A stretch of DNA of 64,000 nt from Paulownia fortunei (Eukaryota > Streptophyta > Magnoliopsida > Lamiales > Paulowniaceae): positions 20,267,278 to 20,331,277 of the forward strand of contig CM033110.1 of the NCBI GenBank assembly GCA_019321725.1. Direction: 5' to 3'. This document shows, piece by piece, positions 17,936 to 29,907 of this stretch. The translations under genes and the position numbers were made by a program. Under the pieces are notes generated by a model. It was not told the origin of the DNA, did not search any database, and saw only the letters and a list, made by a program, of their open reading frames with translations. How positions within the stretch are numbered: the stretch's first letter is position 1; every line of letters starts with the position of its first letter.

Positions 17936-18574
17936 ATAATACAATCAAGGTTTGCCTTTGTTGCTTTGGCTATCAAGAATTTATTATACACATTGATTTT
18001 TTTTTCTCTCATCCTTTTTGTTTTTTTTTTCAAATTACATGGTAATTTTGCTTCTCTCCTTTCCCACACACTCTCTCTACTTCTTTCTTTTTTTTGAATC
18101 ACATGATAGTTTTGACTATGCTTCTCTCACCTCTTCTCACTTAAGTTTTCTCTCTCTTTCTCTCTCAATTTTTTAATCATATTGTTTTGCATAAAATTTC
18201 AAATGTGATATTTCTACTTACAATAACTCTGAATAAATACACCAAAATAATATAAAAAAAATATTATCACAAAAACATAATTTTATAATTTAAAAAAAAA
18301 AAGTAAGGACGCATCGAATGTGCACATGTTTTGCTAGTACAATAATCCATGAACCAACTACTTAAAAACTCGTAAAATAGGGGCATTCATGACATTGGAG
18401 CCAACACAAAAGGAGTTCCACGCACCAACATTACCACAAATTATCCATTCTCAAGTGGCAAGGCAAATAATTTACTGATCTCAATATTCACATTTGGTGG
18501 TTTTGGAATATATATTTGTGGTCCAAAGTGGCTAAACTTCCCCATGGACGACTCTGTCCAAAAGAGAGCATTTC

Positions 18575-18638
18575 TGGGCCGAGCGAATTTTCGGTCATGG
18601 ACCCATATGTGGGCTACGACCTTTTTATCTCTGGCCCA
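18575..18638 (+). promoter_or_regulatory. Site II-like TGGGCC/T cluster upstream of the MFS gene
   Basis: TGGGCC (18575), TGGGCT (18610) and inverted GGCCCA (18633) lie 240-305 bases before the MFS start. Clustered TGGGCY (site II) motifs are known TCP-factor sites in promoters of plant growth-related genes. Use here is inferred. Confidence 0.35.
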
Positions 18639-18878
18639 AATAAATTCAATTAGCTTTACGCCTTCTTCTTCTAGTCTTTTTTTTTTTTTTAAAAAAGAAG
18701 AATTCAGAGCCATTTCTAGCACGAAACCTCAAACACGTTCTTGCATCAACTAACAAACAAATTAATCATTTGTTGTATTTAAAGGAGTAGTTATGTTACC
18801 ATGATTCACGTAACGTCTGGGTTTTTAAGGATCTAAACAATTAATAAGCATTGCAATCTCTGTCTCTCTCCCTGAGCA

Positions 18879-21800
18879 ATGGGAGTTGTAATCGAATCCG
18901 AAGTCTGGGAACCAAACAAAGCAATATTCATATTCTTATTCATTTCCTGCTTCTTCTCAATCTTCTATTTGCCCACCAAAACCGCCGCAAATGTCTTCGA
19001 TCACGCTTCTCCCGCTTCTTTGCTTCGGTTTCCGCGAAACTTTTTGGTCATCTTCGCTCTTTCCTCAGGTCGCTTAATTTGGTGGTTATATTTAAAAAAT
19101 ATTTTATACACATGTTATATATAAATATTTATATTATTTGTATGGGTTTCTTCTAATTCCATTTTTTGCTGACTGAGTTCAGTCTTTTGTGTAAAAAGTG
19201 ATGGAGGGGTCGTGGGCTGTGTTTGGAGAGTACGAGTTGGCCTATTACGGATTGAGTAAAGAGCAAATGCTGAAGTCGTTATGCACTGGATATGCGATCT
19301 CTCTGTTTATTGGGAGTTTTCTTGGAATGCTTTCTGATTTAGTGTGAGTGTAAAGTAGTTATTCAATCAATGATTGTGGCATTTAGTTTGATTTCTATTT
19401 TATGGAAGCGTGTTCTTTTGATTCATCTATTTTCTTGGCGGTTTGTCAAATTAAGGCCTAGAGTTGCAAACTTTTATATGAAAAGTTGTAAAAAAATGTG
19501 CAAATAATTGAAGTTCTAGTACTTCTTAGATAGTAGCATGCTTCAGTTACTTGAACAGATTTTGTTTTATGGGGATGTATACAAAGTTCTTCCTCTAGGG
19601 CTAGTTTTGCATTTTATGAGCAAATGTCTTAGATGGAGATTTTTTATTTTTTGAAGATTTTGTTTGTGCAGAGGTCATAAGAAATTGTGCTTGTTGTTTT
19701 ACATGCTGCACCTTTTCGTGAGCATATGGAAGATAGTTAGTGGAAATCCAATTATTTGGTTGGCTAGCATCTGTCTTTCACTGGCCTCTTCAATATTTTC
19801 CTTCAGTTTCGAGGCATGGATGGTAGTCGAGCATGACAAGGTTTGTTTTAGGGTTGTGTCTGTAGCATATTAACTGGTGCTGTTCTGATATCACCAATGA
19901 CATTTACATATTTTATATTTTGCAGCTTGGGCAGAGGCAAGATTCACTGAATGATATGTTTTGGTTAATGACTTTCTTTGAATCTGCATCTTTTATCGGC
20001 AGCCAGGTGTTTGGAAATTATCTAATTGATGGTGATGTAAACAAAAACATAACATCTGTGTGGAATGAAGCTGTGGTTGTGGCTCTTGTTGCTGTTATCT
20101 CTGTTATTCGAGGCTGGAAAGAAAATCCGCAAAAAACTGCTTTCAAGGATTATTGCACTTTATTTCATAGACATGTTGTCAGTGGTATGTATGGGACTTA
20201 ATTGATTTGTATCAGAATGTCAACATATACGCATATATATGTCCCTATATACGTATACATGCAAATTATTAGAAAGAGAAACAGACAAATATAATAATGC
20301 ATAGGATCACTAGGAAACTAGTATAGATTTTGAATTTCTTGAAGTTGTCCAAAAAGTCTTCAAATCTTCAAGTGAGTAACATTATATTCACATTTAATAG
20401 ATAAAAGGATATGGTTGTTATCATGGGCACAAGCGTGTATCCACTTCTCCATTGCAGCATTTTGGATTCTTTGGGCTCCAACTATAGTGGTAAGTTCGTG
20501 AGTGCAACTAATTACCCCTTGGCTTATTCCTTTGCATGTCAGAAAACTTCTCATTCAAAGCACATCAGTATTTTATGCTAATTTTAGTGCTCATTTATGA
20601 TCTTATTCCCCCTTTGCTTTTGAACTTGGAGACAGACTATGCTAATGAATTATTAAAATGATCTGGAAACTTAAGATAAACTTATGAGGATTCTCAAATG
20701 TTGTTTTAGAAATACAAACTATTATGGAAACAATACTGTTTATTGACTTTGTGAATGTTAAATGTTAAAAGTTACTAGTGGCCACAATATTGCTACATTT
20801 TTCATTGGCTTGCTTATTTACCAACATTTTCAAATGAAGGTCATCGCATTTTTTGACACTCAAGGTCTACGTACAAAATGTTTCCCTTTCAATTTGTTTC
20901 CCCCTGATTCTGTCAGAGTTAAAGCTATAATTTTGTTGAAATGAACCAAAGAATTAACATCATTTATGTTTTCTTAGTTGTAGCAAAAACTTCTTTTTTC
21001 CTGCAAAGTCCACAAACAATGGGTGAACATGATATTCCTTAAATGAAAATTAGTGTGGTTTCTAAATGTGTAAAGCAACAGCTCAAGAGTATTCTAAATA
21101 TCAATCCTTTTAGTGGAATTGAGCTTGTCAAGATGCAAATTACTGTTAGACGTCATCTTGATTGCTTTATAGTTGTCTATAGTAGTTCAAACTTTTGATA
21201 AGAATAGTCTATATGGCTCCCCAGTGGAGCACTTTAATGAAATTTGGTTATAAGGAAAGCGAAATATACTGGCAGGCCTGAGTAATCTTTCAAAATAATG
21301 TGTGGTACGTAGAGATTTGATATTCTCTTATATCCTTATAAGGTGAATGTGCGTTAGTATCTTAATGTTTTGGATTTTGCCATATTTCTAACAGCTGTTT
21401 TTTATTATTATTATTGTTTGAGTTAACAAATTATATGAACTAGATGCTATCTATCTCTGGGTAGTCAATAAATTTAGTTCTCGTTGTGTAGCAGACCCTT
21501 TTTTTTCTTTTTTCTTTTTTCTTTTTTTTGGGGTGTGTGTGTGTGTTGGGGGGGGGGGGGGGGGGAGGTGGGGGTGGCAAACTTTGTTACTGTATCTACT
21601 GTTAATCTCTGCATCTTTGAATTATAATGAACTTAACAACTGATTTATATGATCAGTCCCTTTTCTGAAGTAAATATTTGTTCTGATTTGTTCTATCTCT
21701 ATTTTCAGTTGGCATCTTTTTTTGTTTGAGTATTATTTGTTTCTTTCTCTTGTTTAATAATGCTGCTGTATTGATAAATCTTGGAATTTGTGTGACCTGT

Positions 21801-23133
21801 ATCATGATAGGCTGACGGAAGAGAGGTATCATTAGGGTTGATATATCCTTGTTTACTGGGTTTTAAGATGCTTGGTAGCACTGGATTCCTGTGGCTGTTT
21901 CATGAACCATTAGCGCTTCGGATAGAGGAATATCTACTATGTGCTTTTATTATAATGGGCCTTGTTTTGACTGTTGTTGCCTATGATTATCAGGTGTGTA
22001 ACTCGTAGATCACTGATCCGTTGGTAAACGATTTGTTTAATCTTATAGCTGTTCAATTTCCAAGATTGGTATTATAGTCTAAGATTGAATATCATATACA
22101 GGAAATTGGAGTTCTCGTGACACTATTCTGCTTATTTCATGCTTGCATGGGTGTGGTTTTGCCATCTCTTGCCAGATTAAGAACCATGTAAACTATTATG
22201 GCTTTTTTACTCTTTTTGATTTAAATTCCCTTATCTTGTCTTGTGAGGATTGATTGCCTCTGCTGTCAGAATTAGTTCACTTCGTGGGTACATGATATTG
22301 GCACCCAAGATATCCTCCTGCACTCCCTTATATGAGCATATGGATGAGTGTCAGAGGCTATGATGGGACCCTAGATATTGATTTCCCATTCTTGTGGAAG
22401 GTTTGTTTTGCTTGCTAATCCATGTTCCCGCTCTATGCATAGGTATGTACCAAATGAAGTTCGTGGAGGAATGACGAGCTTATCTCTAATGCCTGCAAAT
22501 GCAGCAGTCTTGTTTTTTCTGGTCCTGGTACATTCTGCAACCATGTTGTTTCAGAAATGTAACTGGAAAATTATTAAAATCAGTATGTTGATGATGGTTT
22601 TGATGGGTTTTAAGTTTTTTTTTTTTTTTTTCTATATGGAGCATGTGCGTGTTTTTCTGGTCCCATCTATTGGTAGTAAACTCCAGCTGGAGGAATGCAT
22701 AGCTATTTGTAAATCATCATTCATCGTTGAAATTGGACCATTACCAAGCTCCAATAGAAACTTGAGAAAACATAAAAACTGAAGAAAAGAAAAGAAATTT
22801 GGCCTAGAATGATTTAAGTTATATTGTTTCTTTTATATGTGTGTGGGTGGGTGGGAGTTTGTGGTTTGGAGGTTTTGGGATGGTAACGACTCACTGTTTG
22901 TTTATAGTTTAACTGCTAACCTCTTTTTGTTGCTTTCCAACTTTGCTCCAAAATTTTCTCAAATATGTGGATATGTTGTTATCATGTTGATGTTGCAGAG
23001 AGGTTACTATCAGTACATTGGGAATTCAACTATCAGCGCGTTTGCAGCTTTTGGGCTGTTCTCAGCAGCTGGTTGCATGTATATGCTAAAAAAATGGGGA
23101 AAGCAACTCCACCACAACAGACACAACTTGTGA
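18879..23133 (+). CDS. MFSD5-type major facilitator (molybdate-anion transporter-like)
   Basis: A polytopic membrane carrier of the MFS_5/MFSD5 family; some members transport molybdate, but the substrate is not evident here. Nine coding exons: 18879-19068, 19199-19343, 19672-19840, 19926-20184, 20401-20489, 21811-21993, 22102-22187, 22443-22527 and 22999-23133. They join to 446 codons plus TGA with every splice phase consistent. Visible are repeated hydrophobic helices through the whole length, the family motif FSFEAWMVVEHDK after the fourth helix or so, a loop with VWNEAV, and YVPNEVRGGMTSLSLMP before the last helices. The start is ATGGGAG in good context, with no earlier ATG nearby. Intron 5 (1.3 kb) holds a poly-G run at about 21549-21565. 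The gene faces the P4H gene; the same neighbour pair exists, from memory, at At2g23093/At2g23096. Confidence 0.92.
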
Positions 23134-24148
23134 TCTATACCCATTTTCTAGGAAGTTCATGCTACTGACCAAGCCTCAGAGGTGTTGATTCTGTACCTCG
23201 TGTGGTCAATCTGATTGTTTGACCTATTCAATGTGAAAATTGGAGTTGCTAGAGATGACGAAATTGTGTCTTATAATTTCATGAAGCATATATCTCGCTG
23301 CATGAAAAGAAAGGAGGGAATCAAGTTGCGAACAGCTCTCCATGGGTTTTTGAATTTGTGGGAATTCAGAGGAGGTAGTTATAAGCTTTTTACATTCTTC
23401 ACGAGTCATTGCAGCTAGCTGTACACCTGCTTCTATCTGAAAAAAGACAGCATCCATTATGGCTATCGATACCGTAGTAATGTTCATCCCTTTTGTGGTC
23501 TCTATGCCTCTTGGTTGCATGCCTGATCCCGGTGAGCAGCATAGAAGCTACGCTGCTAAGGGACATTATTTTTGGTCCAGCATCTTTTAAGAAGCAAAGG
23601 CCTCAATTTTTGCCCATTTATGTGACTGACTGAGCAATTGGAAGTTGTGAATACCTTTTGCAGATGTAGAGCAGTTTTTTTAGAAGTTCATTTTTTAAGT
23701 GCGCTTTCATCACCGCAGCAAATCACAGAAAGATGGTGCAAGTAAAAAACTGCACTACTAGCTTGCACAATTACTGCATGAACATTTAAGCATAAACGGA
23801 AAGATGTTGGTCTTTGAAAACAATTCTCATTAATTATTTCGAATGATCATTAATGGGATTGATCACATCAAACTTACTAAGGCAATGATAATGCCCATGC
23901 TCATGCTGCAAATTAATCTTAAATAATTCTCATTGTGCCGAAGACCCTCTACACACGTAGTTGATTGATCAATACTCAATTCGAAGGCAAACATCTTTAT
24001 CAGATTTGTACTTTTGATTAAAAAGATGAATGTTATGTGTTCTCTATACACTGCAAAACTTGCTGAAAACTCCAAGTTTCAGTAAAAATGGATGCCAAGT
24101 TTCTGATTACTAAATTCCTGAAAAATGGCTCAGGCTCATGTACAAATA
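23134..24148. other. Convergent 3' flanks of the MFS and P4H genes
   Basis: Presumed 3' UTRs of the two facing genes. The short frames here (for example 23224-23520 minus) show no domain, signal peptide or splice logic, so nothing else is called. Confidence 0.6.
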
Positions 24149-27100
24149 TTAATATTCTTCGTCCTGCTCTTGGTCCCTAACCCATTTTGTGGCTACCCAT
24201 TTTTCACCTTTGATCACTGGACAGCTCCCATGAAGAGATGTCTGCACAAGTGCCAAAGCCATGCACAGTCAGAAACATCTTGTCATTATGACATAAATGG
24301 GAAATGATTTTTAGGTGGTAATAATCACAAGCGACACAGATAAACACGCGAGTCATTGCGATATGTAATTAGAGATCAACTTATGGGATAATGCAAGAGT
24401 AGGGTGGAAAAATTGCAAGAAAGATTTTCATATCGTCCATAAGCTAAGTTAATGCATCGCCACGGCTCTTTCTTTTCAAAGTCATACACATCATGTTTTC
24501 TTAAACCGTGTCTGACCGCCCCGACCTCCCAAACATGCAGTATTCCTACCTGTACTTTAATAGATACACATATAGAAAGCTCTGATAAGCACACTCAAAG
24601 AAAACCACCAATACCCATGGATGCACAACCTATTTTCTACTTATCACTTTAAGAAACAGTTAACATAACAGACCACTTTCAAGTTCTGGAAAAAAAGGGG
24701 CAAAAAAAGCTGCTATAGAGTGCTACAAACTATCTCCAGCATGACTTGGCTTTTTTGGCAGCTTTCCATGCTCACAACACTGTCTTAACCATTTATTCTA
24801 TGTGAATAGAATTTAAAGGACGAAACGCAGGAAGATGGAACCGGCATTCTTTGGAGTCGATCTGCTAACATTAATGCCAACCCGGGTATTTAGAATCCTA
24901 TAGCCTCCGGACCATGTTCAGTGGCTCAATTGGGCTCACTGATATTCCAAGGTCGGAACGACTAGTGATCTATTGAATGAATGCCATTTAGCTCTCTCTC
25001 CCTCTGATTCAAATTAGCTATCGGAGAGATGACAAGGTGAAAGCAAAGAATCTGATAACTGTGTTCAAAGTAGATGGTTCAATACTAAAATCTGGTCATG
25101 AAGGAAGAGCTTGGAAGGGTAAGCTTTGATAATGAGAGGTTTTTGATGAAATATAACTTGAAGGCTGATATTGTGACTTGGGTTACTGCTGCAACATGTC
25201 AAGTCCAGATTTTTTACATGATGAATATTTACACTATTTGGTACAAGGATTTTGGTAAGGAAAAGAAAAGAAAATGCTAGGCAAAACAATTTTGGTAGTT
25301 TGGTTGCTGAGAAAAAAATACTGAGAAAGAAAACTTGAGGGAAAAAGAATAATGTAATTGGAGAAATTTGGTATTTCTTTGATTTTATTTTCTTTTTTCC
25401 TAGCACTTCCCTTTCCTCATCAATATTGTTGAACCAAACAAAGCCTTAAGGAACCATGTCTTATTGTGGATTTCTTGTTTGCCCACATCAATGGGAGCAT
25501 TAATGAAACTCATTTCTGGCCTCAACTGCACTGCTTCAATCACCTCCACAGTATGTTCTAGGCTTCTGGTTAACCGAAAACAACTATAGACATAGCTAAT
25601 CCCACATGTTACACTCTGAAAATATCTGGAACCACTTTCCATGGAAGAATGATTCTGAATGAAACTCATGTCCACTCACAATTTCTGCAATAGCAGTAGT
25701 TCCCTCTCTGCTAATCAGAGTCTCTACAACTCATCATAATGCATGCTAACTCATTAAAACGGTAATAAATAGTGAAATCTCACATACTCCACATTAAGTT
25801 TTTTCCAATCCTATTTTATTAGTTTTCCTTGATGTTTCAGCTTTATCCCCTTTTTACTGCTATCTATTGAACAAAAAAACCTTAATAATAAAAATGAAAA
25901 ATCAAATAATAAGAGAAGAAGCAAATAAAAATACAAGACGTTCCAAGGAAGAAAGAGACAGAGAAGAGCCACTCACAGGATTAATTGTACCATTTGGGAA
26001 CAGTGAGTAGAATAAAAGTCCATCTCCTCTATGTGGCTTTACTTTTAGACCAATACATTTGCGGAAATCATAATTGGCATCCATGTTTTGCCCATTCTGT
26101 ACATCAAAAAACATTGAGCGACTGTAACCACAGCACTTAAGGCACCCCTGGGGGGGTTGGCAACAAGAGGAATAAAAAGCTGGGAAATAGAAAAAATGCA
26201 AGGACCTTACCTCAAAAGGGAACATGGTTTCACCCCCTTCTTCAACATCGGATAAATACAGCAGGAAAGAAGCAACCTGACATATTTCAATCAAAGTGAG
26301 TTTACACAATTAAATCATTCCAAACTAACAGCAACTACAGATGCATAAACAAGAAACACGTCTCATCAAGACGATTAGAGAAATTTATCTGAAATCTTTG
26401 CTTCAATGAATTGTTAGAAGTCATTTAACAAACAACAAGATATAACACTACAGAAATATGAAAATGTGCAGTGAATTAGATGCAACCTCTCAGAGTGAGT
26501 GATCTTTAGCCTCATAAAAGTAAATACTAAAATGCTAAAATGAAAGAAAAGGAAAAAAAAGATTTATATCTGGCATACAAAAGTTGATCCAAAAACAATT
26601 TGAAAGTAAGAAAGCTTGTAAACATTTCAGATTGTTACCGCACTGCCAAACTGTTTTATAAGAAATATAAATATCCTTTTCTAATTATCTTGATCATAAT
26701 CCAGGTTCTTAGGCATGATCCCACAGGAAGCAAATGCGTAAGACAGTATTATGTGTCAGGTGTTGCCTCAAAGTTTACAAGCAGTCTTACGTCATTGATT
26801 GTTCTACACAACTACCCCTAGATTTCAACTTTTTGAGATTGAGCATTAAAACACAAATGACAGTAAAAATGCCTCAACAATAATCTAATATCAGACTTCT
26901 GTTACCCTTTGGCTCTTCTGTGGACCGTATTCAGCAGGATTGAAAGCATCATAATGCGAATGATATCTCTGCCCAATCTCATAACGCAAGACATTGAAGG
27001 ACTGAAACACGATCACAGACATCATCAGAAATGTTTTGAGTTAAACTGAATCAAAGGTCAAACAAAGTGAACTCAAACAATATCATACAAATGCAACAGT

Positions 27101-29907
27101 GATGTCATCTTTTGAAACACTCTACACAACTATTGCTCAAATAGAAGGAAAAAAGGGGCTAAAAGAATTTTTAAGTCAATTTACTTGTTAATTGTGTTGT
27201 TTGAAACAAAAACCAGTGGAAACATAGTTTACTTATTGCCACATTGTACACGGCAACCATTCTGCTGCAAATTCATGTCTAATTGAGATGTTGGAAAACC
27301 ATTCCCCATGGGGTAAAACATCACTAACATTTTAATCCATGAAAAACATTATAAAGAGGCTGCTGATGAAAAAAATTCATTAGAACAAATTATTATCCAT
27401 TCCATATAAGACCAGAAATAGAGTTTCATCGGAATATGAGCTACAGTATACAGTGTCAATATAGAGGTTGTTGGGTGATGAATGATGACTGGTCATATTT
27501 TAGGTCATCAAATGAAAAAGTGCAGGACAGCAACAGGATTACTAGCAGGAAATAATATATTTATGATATCATGAAAAAATGCCCATACTGCATCCAAAAT
27601 TAATGTTTTCAAGGTAACTAACTCTACAAGCTAAAATTTCAGAAACTAATATCATTTTCCATATCAAATAAATTGTTCTCAGGCATAAAATACTTGACAG
27701 GAAATCCTGTTACAAGAAATAATGCTGGCAAGCATACTTATTGGAATCCCTGTCTGTTACCAGGTGTTGGATGATTTTACAGGCTGACATATGATAGCCG
27801 AGTGCATTGTATTTCGTCGTCAAAGCTAGCATTCGAGTGCACATGCATGAGCATATCCACATTATTCTTTATGTTAAGTGCAAAAAAAAGCTCATGAATT
27901 TCTCCATAGTCTAAATATGAACTCATTATACAGAAATAAAGTCAATATCAAGAACAACAATTTTCTTAAACCACACTACCTCTCCATGAGTCTTGGGGAT
28001 CATTGTCGCTTTAGCAATTTTTGCCTCAATCTGATCCAGGATTCCAGTTTTGTCTTCAGATGCACTAATAAACATGCCAGAACTAACAGGAAAGAAATCA
28101 TCATGCAAAACATATATTAACATCCGATACTTTGAAGAAAATCAAACACAAAAACCAAAGGATTAAAAAAGAGTGCAACATAGCATCAGACTGTATCCAT
28201 GCTTATGAAATCCATCATTTCACTCTAGATGCAAGCAGTAATCACCTTGTCCTAATTCCTTTGGTATTTTCTGCTGTTTCTCCCTGGCGTAGAGCTAAGG
28301 ATGATGGTTTGAGGTGCACCTTTGCCATTTTGATAATGCTTTCGCATTGTTCTGCAGTAGCAAAATTTGGGAAGTACAATGCCCGAGGATTCCAGCTCAG
28401 AATCTACAAATGAGAACCGAAAAACCAAAACTACTGTGTTAAAACAAAAGAAAAAATTCATATAACACAAATGAAAGACGAAATCAGTTACACATCATAC
28501 AGCACATTAATGATCTGGTAATGACATGTTCATTTAAGGTTTGATGTCCAAGCGAACATTCAAAAGATTGATCAAAATTCTCAGGTTTATTATTTATTGT
28601 TTGCAAACTCAGCCCATCACATGCAATGTAATCTAAAACAAGATCATTAGTTGCAAATAGCCAATAATTTCAAGAGGCATAAGTGTAGGAGTAACTTCCA
28701 ATAAACAATAAAAAATGTGTCATGTCCATATTTTGATTTGGCCTCAGATCTACAACCCAACAATAATCTCAACTAACTGCAAAGAATTTTAGTTTAAGAT
28801 TTTATGATGTCAAAAGTTAAATAGCTTAATCCATTCATGACTTCTATTTTGGCCCTTCTAGTAAAATTGTAACGACAAATCATTCTTTTGAACTCAAAAC
28901 TCATTTATTTGTCTAGAATGAGCTTTGTTCATCTGCACCACTCATTTGAATGTCACCTAGAATAATATATAATGTAGATTAAAAAATATCCATCTAAGAT
29001 CTATTGCAAAGAAATGGAAGGAGGCCTCATCATCTATATAGCTTTTTTCCTTATTTTTCTCTTAGATAGTTTACAAGCTTTAACGCTATGGCTAATGGTG
29101 AACACAAGAAATTTTGGGTCACAAAGTTAGAATAAGTCCTGTTTGCAGAAAAAGGGTAGCAGGGCAACAAAGTGATAAAAAAATTATTAGCTTTTCCCAG
29201 AAGAATTAAATGCCACATTAACCACTTATGCTTCACCATATCACACAAATTAACTAACTCCGTGCTCTACTAATCCCCAGATAAAAACTATTCCACAAAA
29301 TGCCAATTTATTTAGTCATTACACAACTTATAACTTGATTCGAAGAAAGATCCACCGCAAAATTAAAAAAGAATAGGGCCATTGACATGAATACCACCCG
29401 CTGCAATGGTAAAACAAACAAACAGAGTTTGTTCCCAAAAAATATATACCTGAAAGGGGATCGCCTCAACAGACTCTTCTCCGGAATCTCCACGTGGCAG
29501 CGCCTCAAATTCTATCTTCTTTTCTTCAGCCATTTCCCGCATCCGCGGCCTTAAATTACTAGGCATCTCCTGCCGTACACAACTAATGACTATGGCTCGC
29601 GCGCGCGCGCACACGCACACACATATATAGATGCACATACATGTATGTATATATATACATATATATATATATAGACAGACATACATACGACATATATAAG
29701 ACCTATACTTCGAAAAAAGACCTACAAATATGTAGACAATCATGATCTAAATTTGAAAAAAAAAATATACAGTAAATGGACCTGCTGAGAGAAAAGAGAT
29801 GAACCAGAAAAACCGGCAAGAAAGAAGAAGAGGCAGAGGAGGAAAATCGAGGGCAACCCTAGGCTGGTCCAATTTCCTCCGCCCATTTTGCTTCCTCTGA
29901 TCTTCAT
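24149..29907 (-). CDS. Prolyl 4-hydroxylase, type II membrane 2OG-Fe(II) dioxygenase
   Basis: Hydroxylates proline in cell-wall extensins and arabinogalactan proteins in the ER/Golgi, using 2-oxoglutarate, O2 and Fe(II). Eight coding exons on the minus strand: 29907-29782, 29569-29450, 28403-28246, 28082-27980, 27001-26906, 26276-26211, 26096-25977 and 24241-24149. They join to 293 codons plus TAA. A hydrophobic segment (about residues 19-36, IFLLCLFFFLAGF) is the N-terminal anchor. The iron ligands are H185 and D187 (SHYDAF) and H267 (SLHGSC), and the 2-oxoglutarate Lys is K277, ten residues after H267 as in collagen P4H. Also present are EDKTG, VEEGGETMFPFE and KPHRGDGLLFYS. The catalytic H267/K277 exon is separated by a 1.7 kb intron. 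Closest named relatives from memory are Arabidopsis At2g23096 and P4H9 (At4g33910). A second in-frame ATG lies at codon 8. Confidence 0.95.
24242..25976 (-). other. Intron 7 of the P4H gene
   Basis: 1,735 bases between the exon ending NGTINP and the last exon. No second gene is visible. A stretch near 25290-25440 contains TTTGGTTGCTGAGAAA and GAACCAAACAAAGCC, motifs resembling hAT/Tourist-type MITE ends in opposite orientation, but the inverted repeat is too imperfect to call an element. Confidence 0.55.
29597..29675. repeat. Compound (CG)n(CA)n(TA)n microsatellite in P4H intron 1
   Basis: An alternating purine-pyrimidine run passes from CG repeats (29598-29610) through CA repeats to TA/TG repeats (29629-29672). 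It lies inside the 212-base first intron, starting 27 bases from the acceptor of exon 2. Such runs favour Z-DNA. Confidence 0.9.

Larger units (their letters stand above)
17036..18878. other. Spacer between the ACBP3-like and MFS genes
   Basis: Contains the ACBP 3' flank, a 53-bp tandem repeat (17829-17935), a T/C-rich stretch near 18000-18170 and the MFS promoter region near 18570-18650. No coding exon is supported. Confidence 0.6.

Noticed and set aside
23224..24075. Minus-strand frames between the MFS and P4H genes
   Set aside because: They lie in the presumed 3' UTRs, show no domains and break after short distances.
24125..24307. Plus-strand 60-codon frame with a hydrophobic start and several Cys
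   Set aside because: It is the antisense of the last P4H exon, whose SLHGSC and WVATKW motifs are unmistakable.
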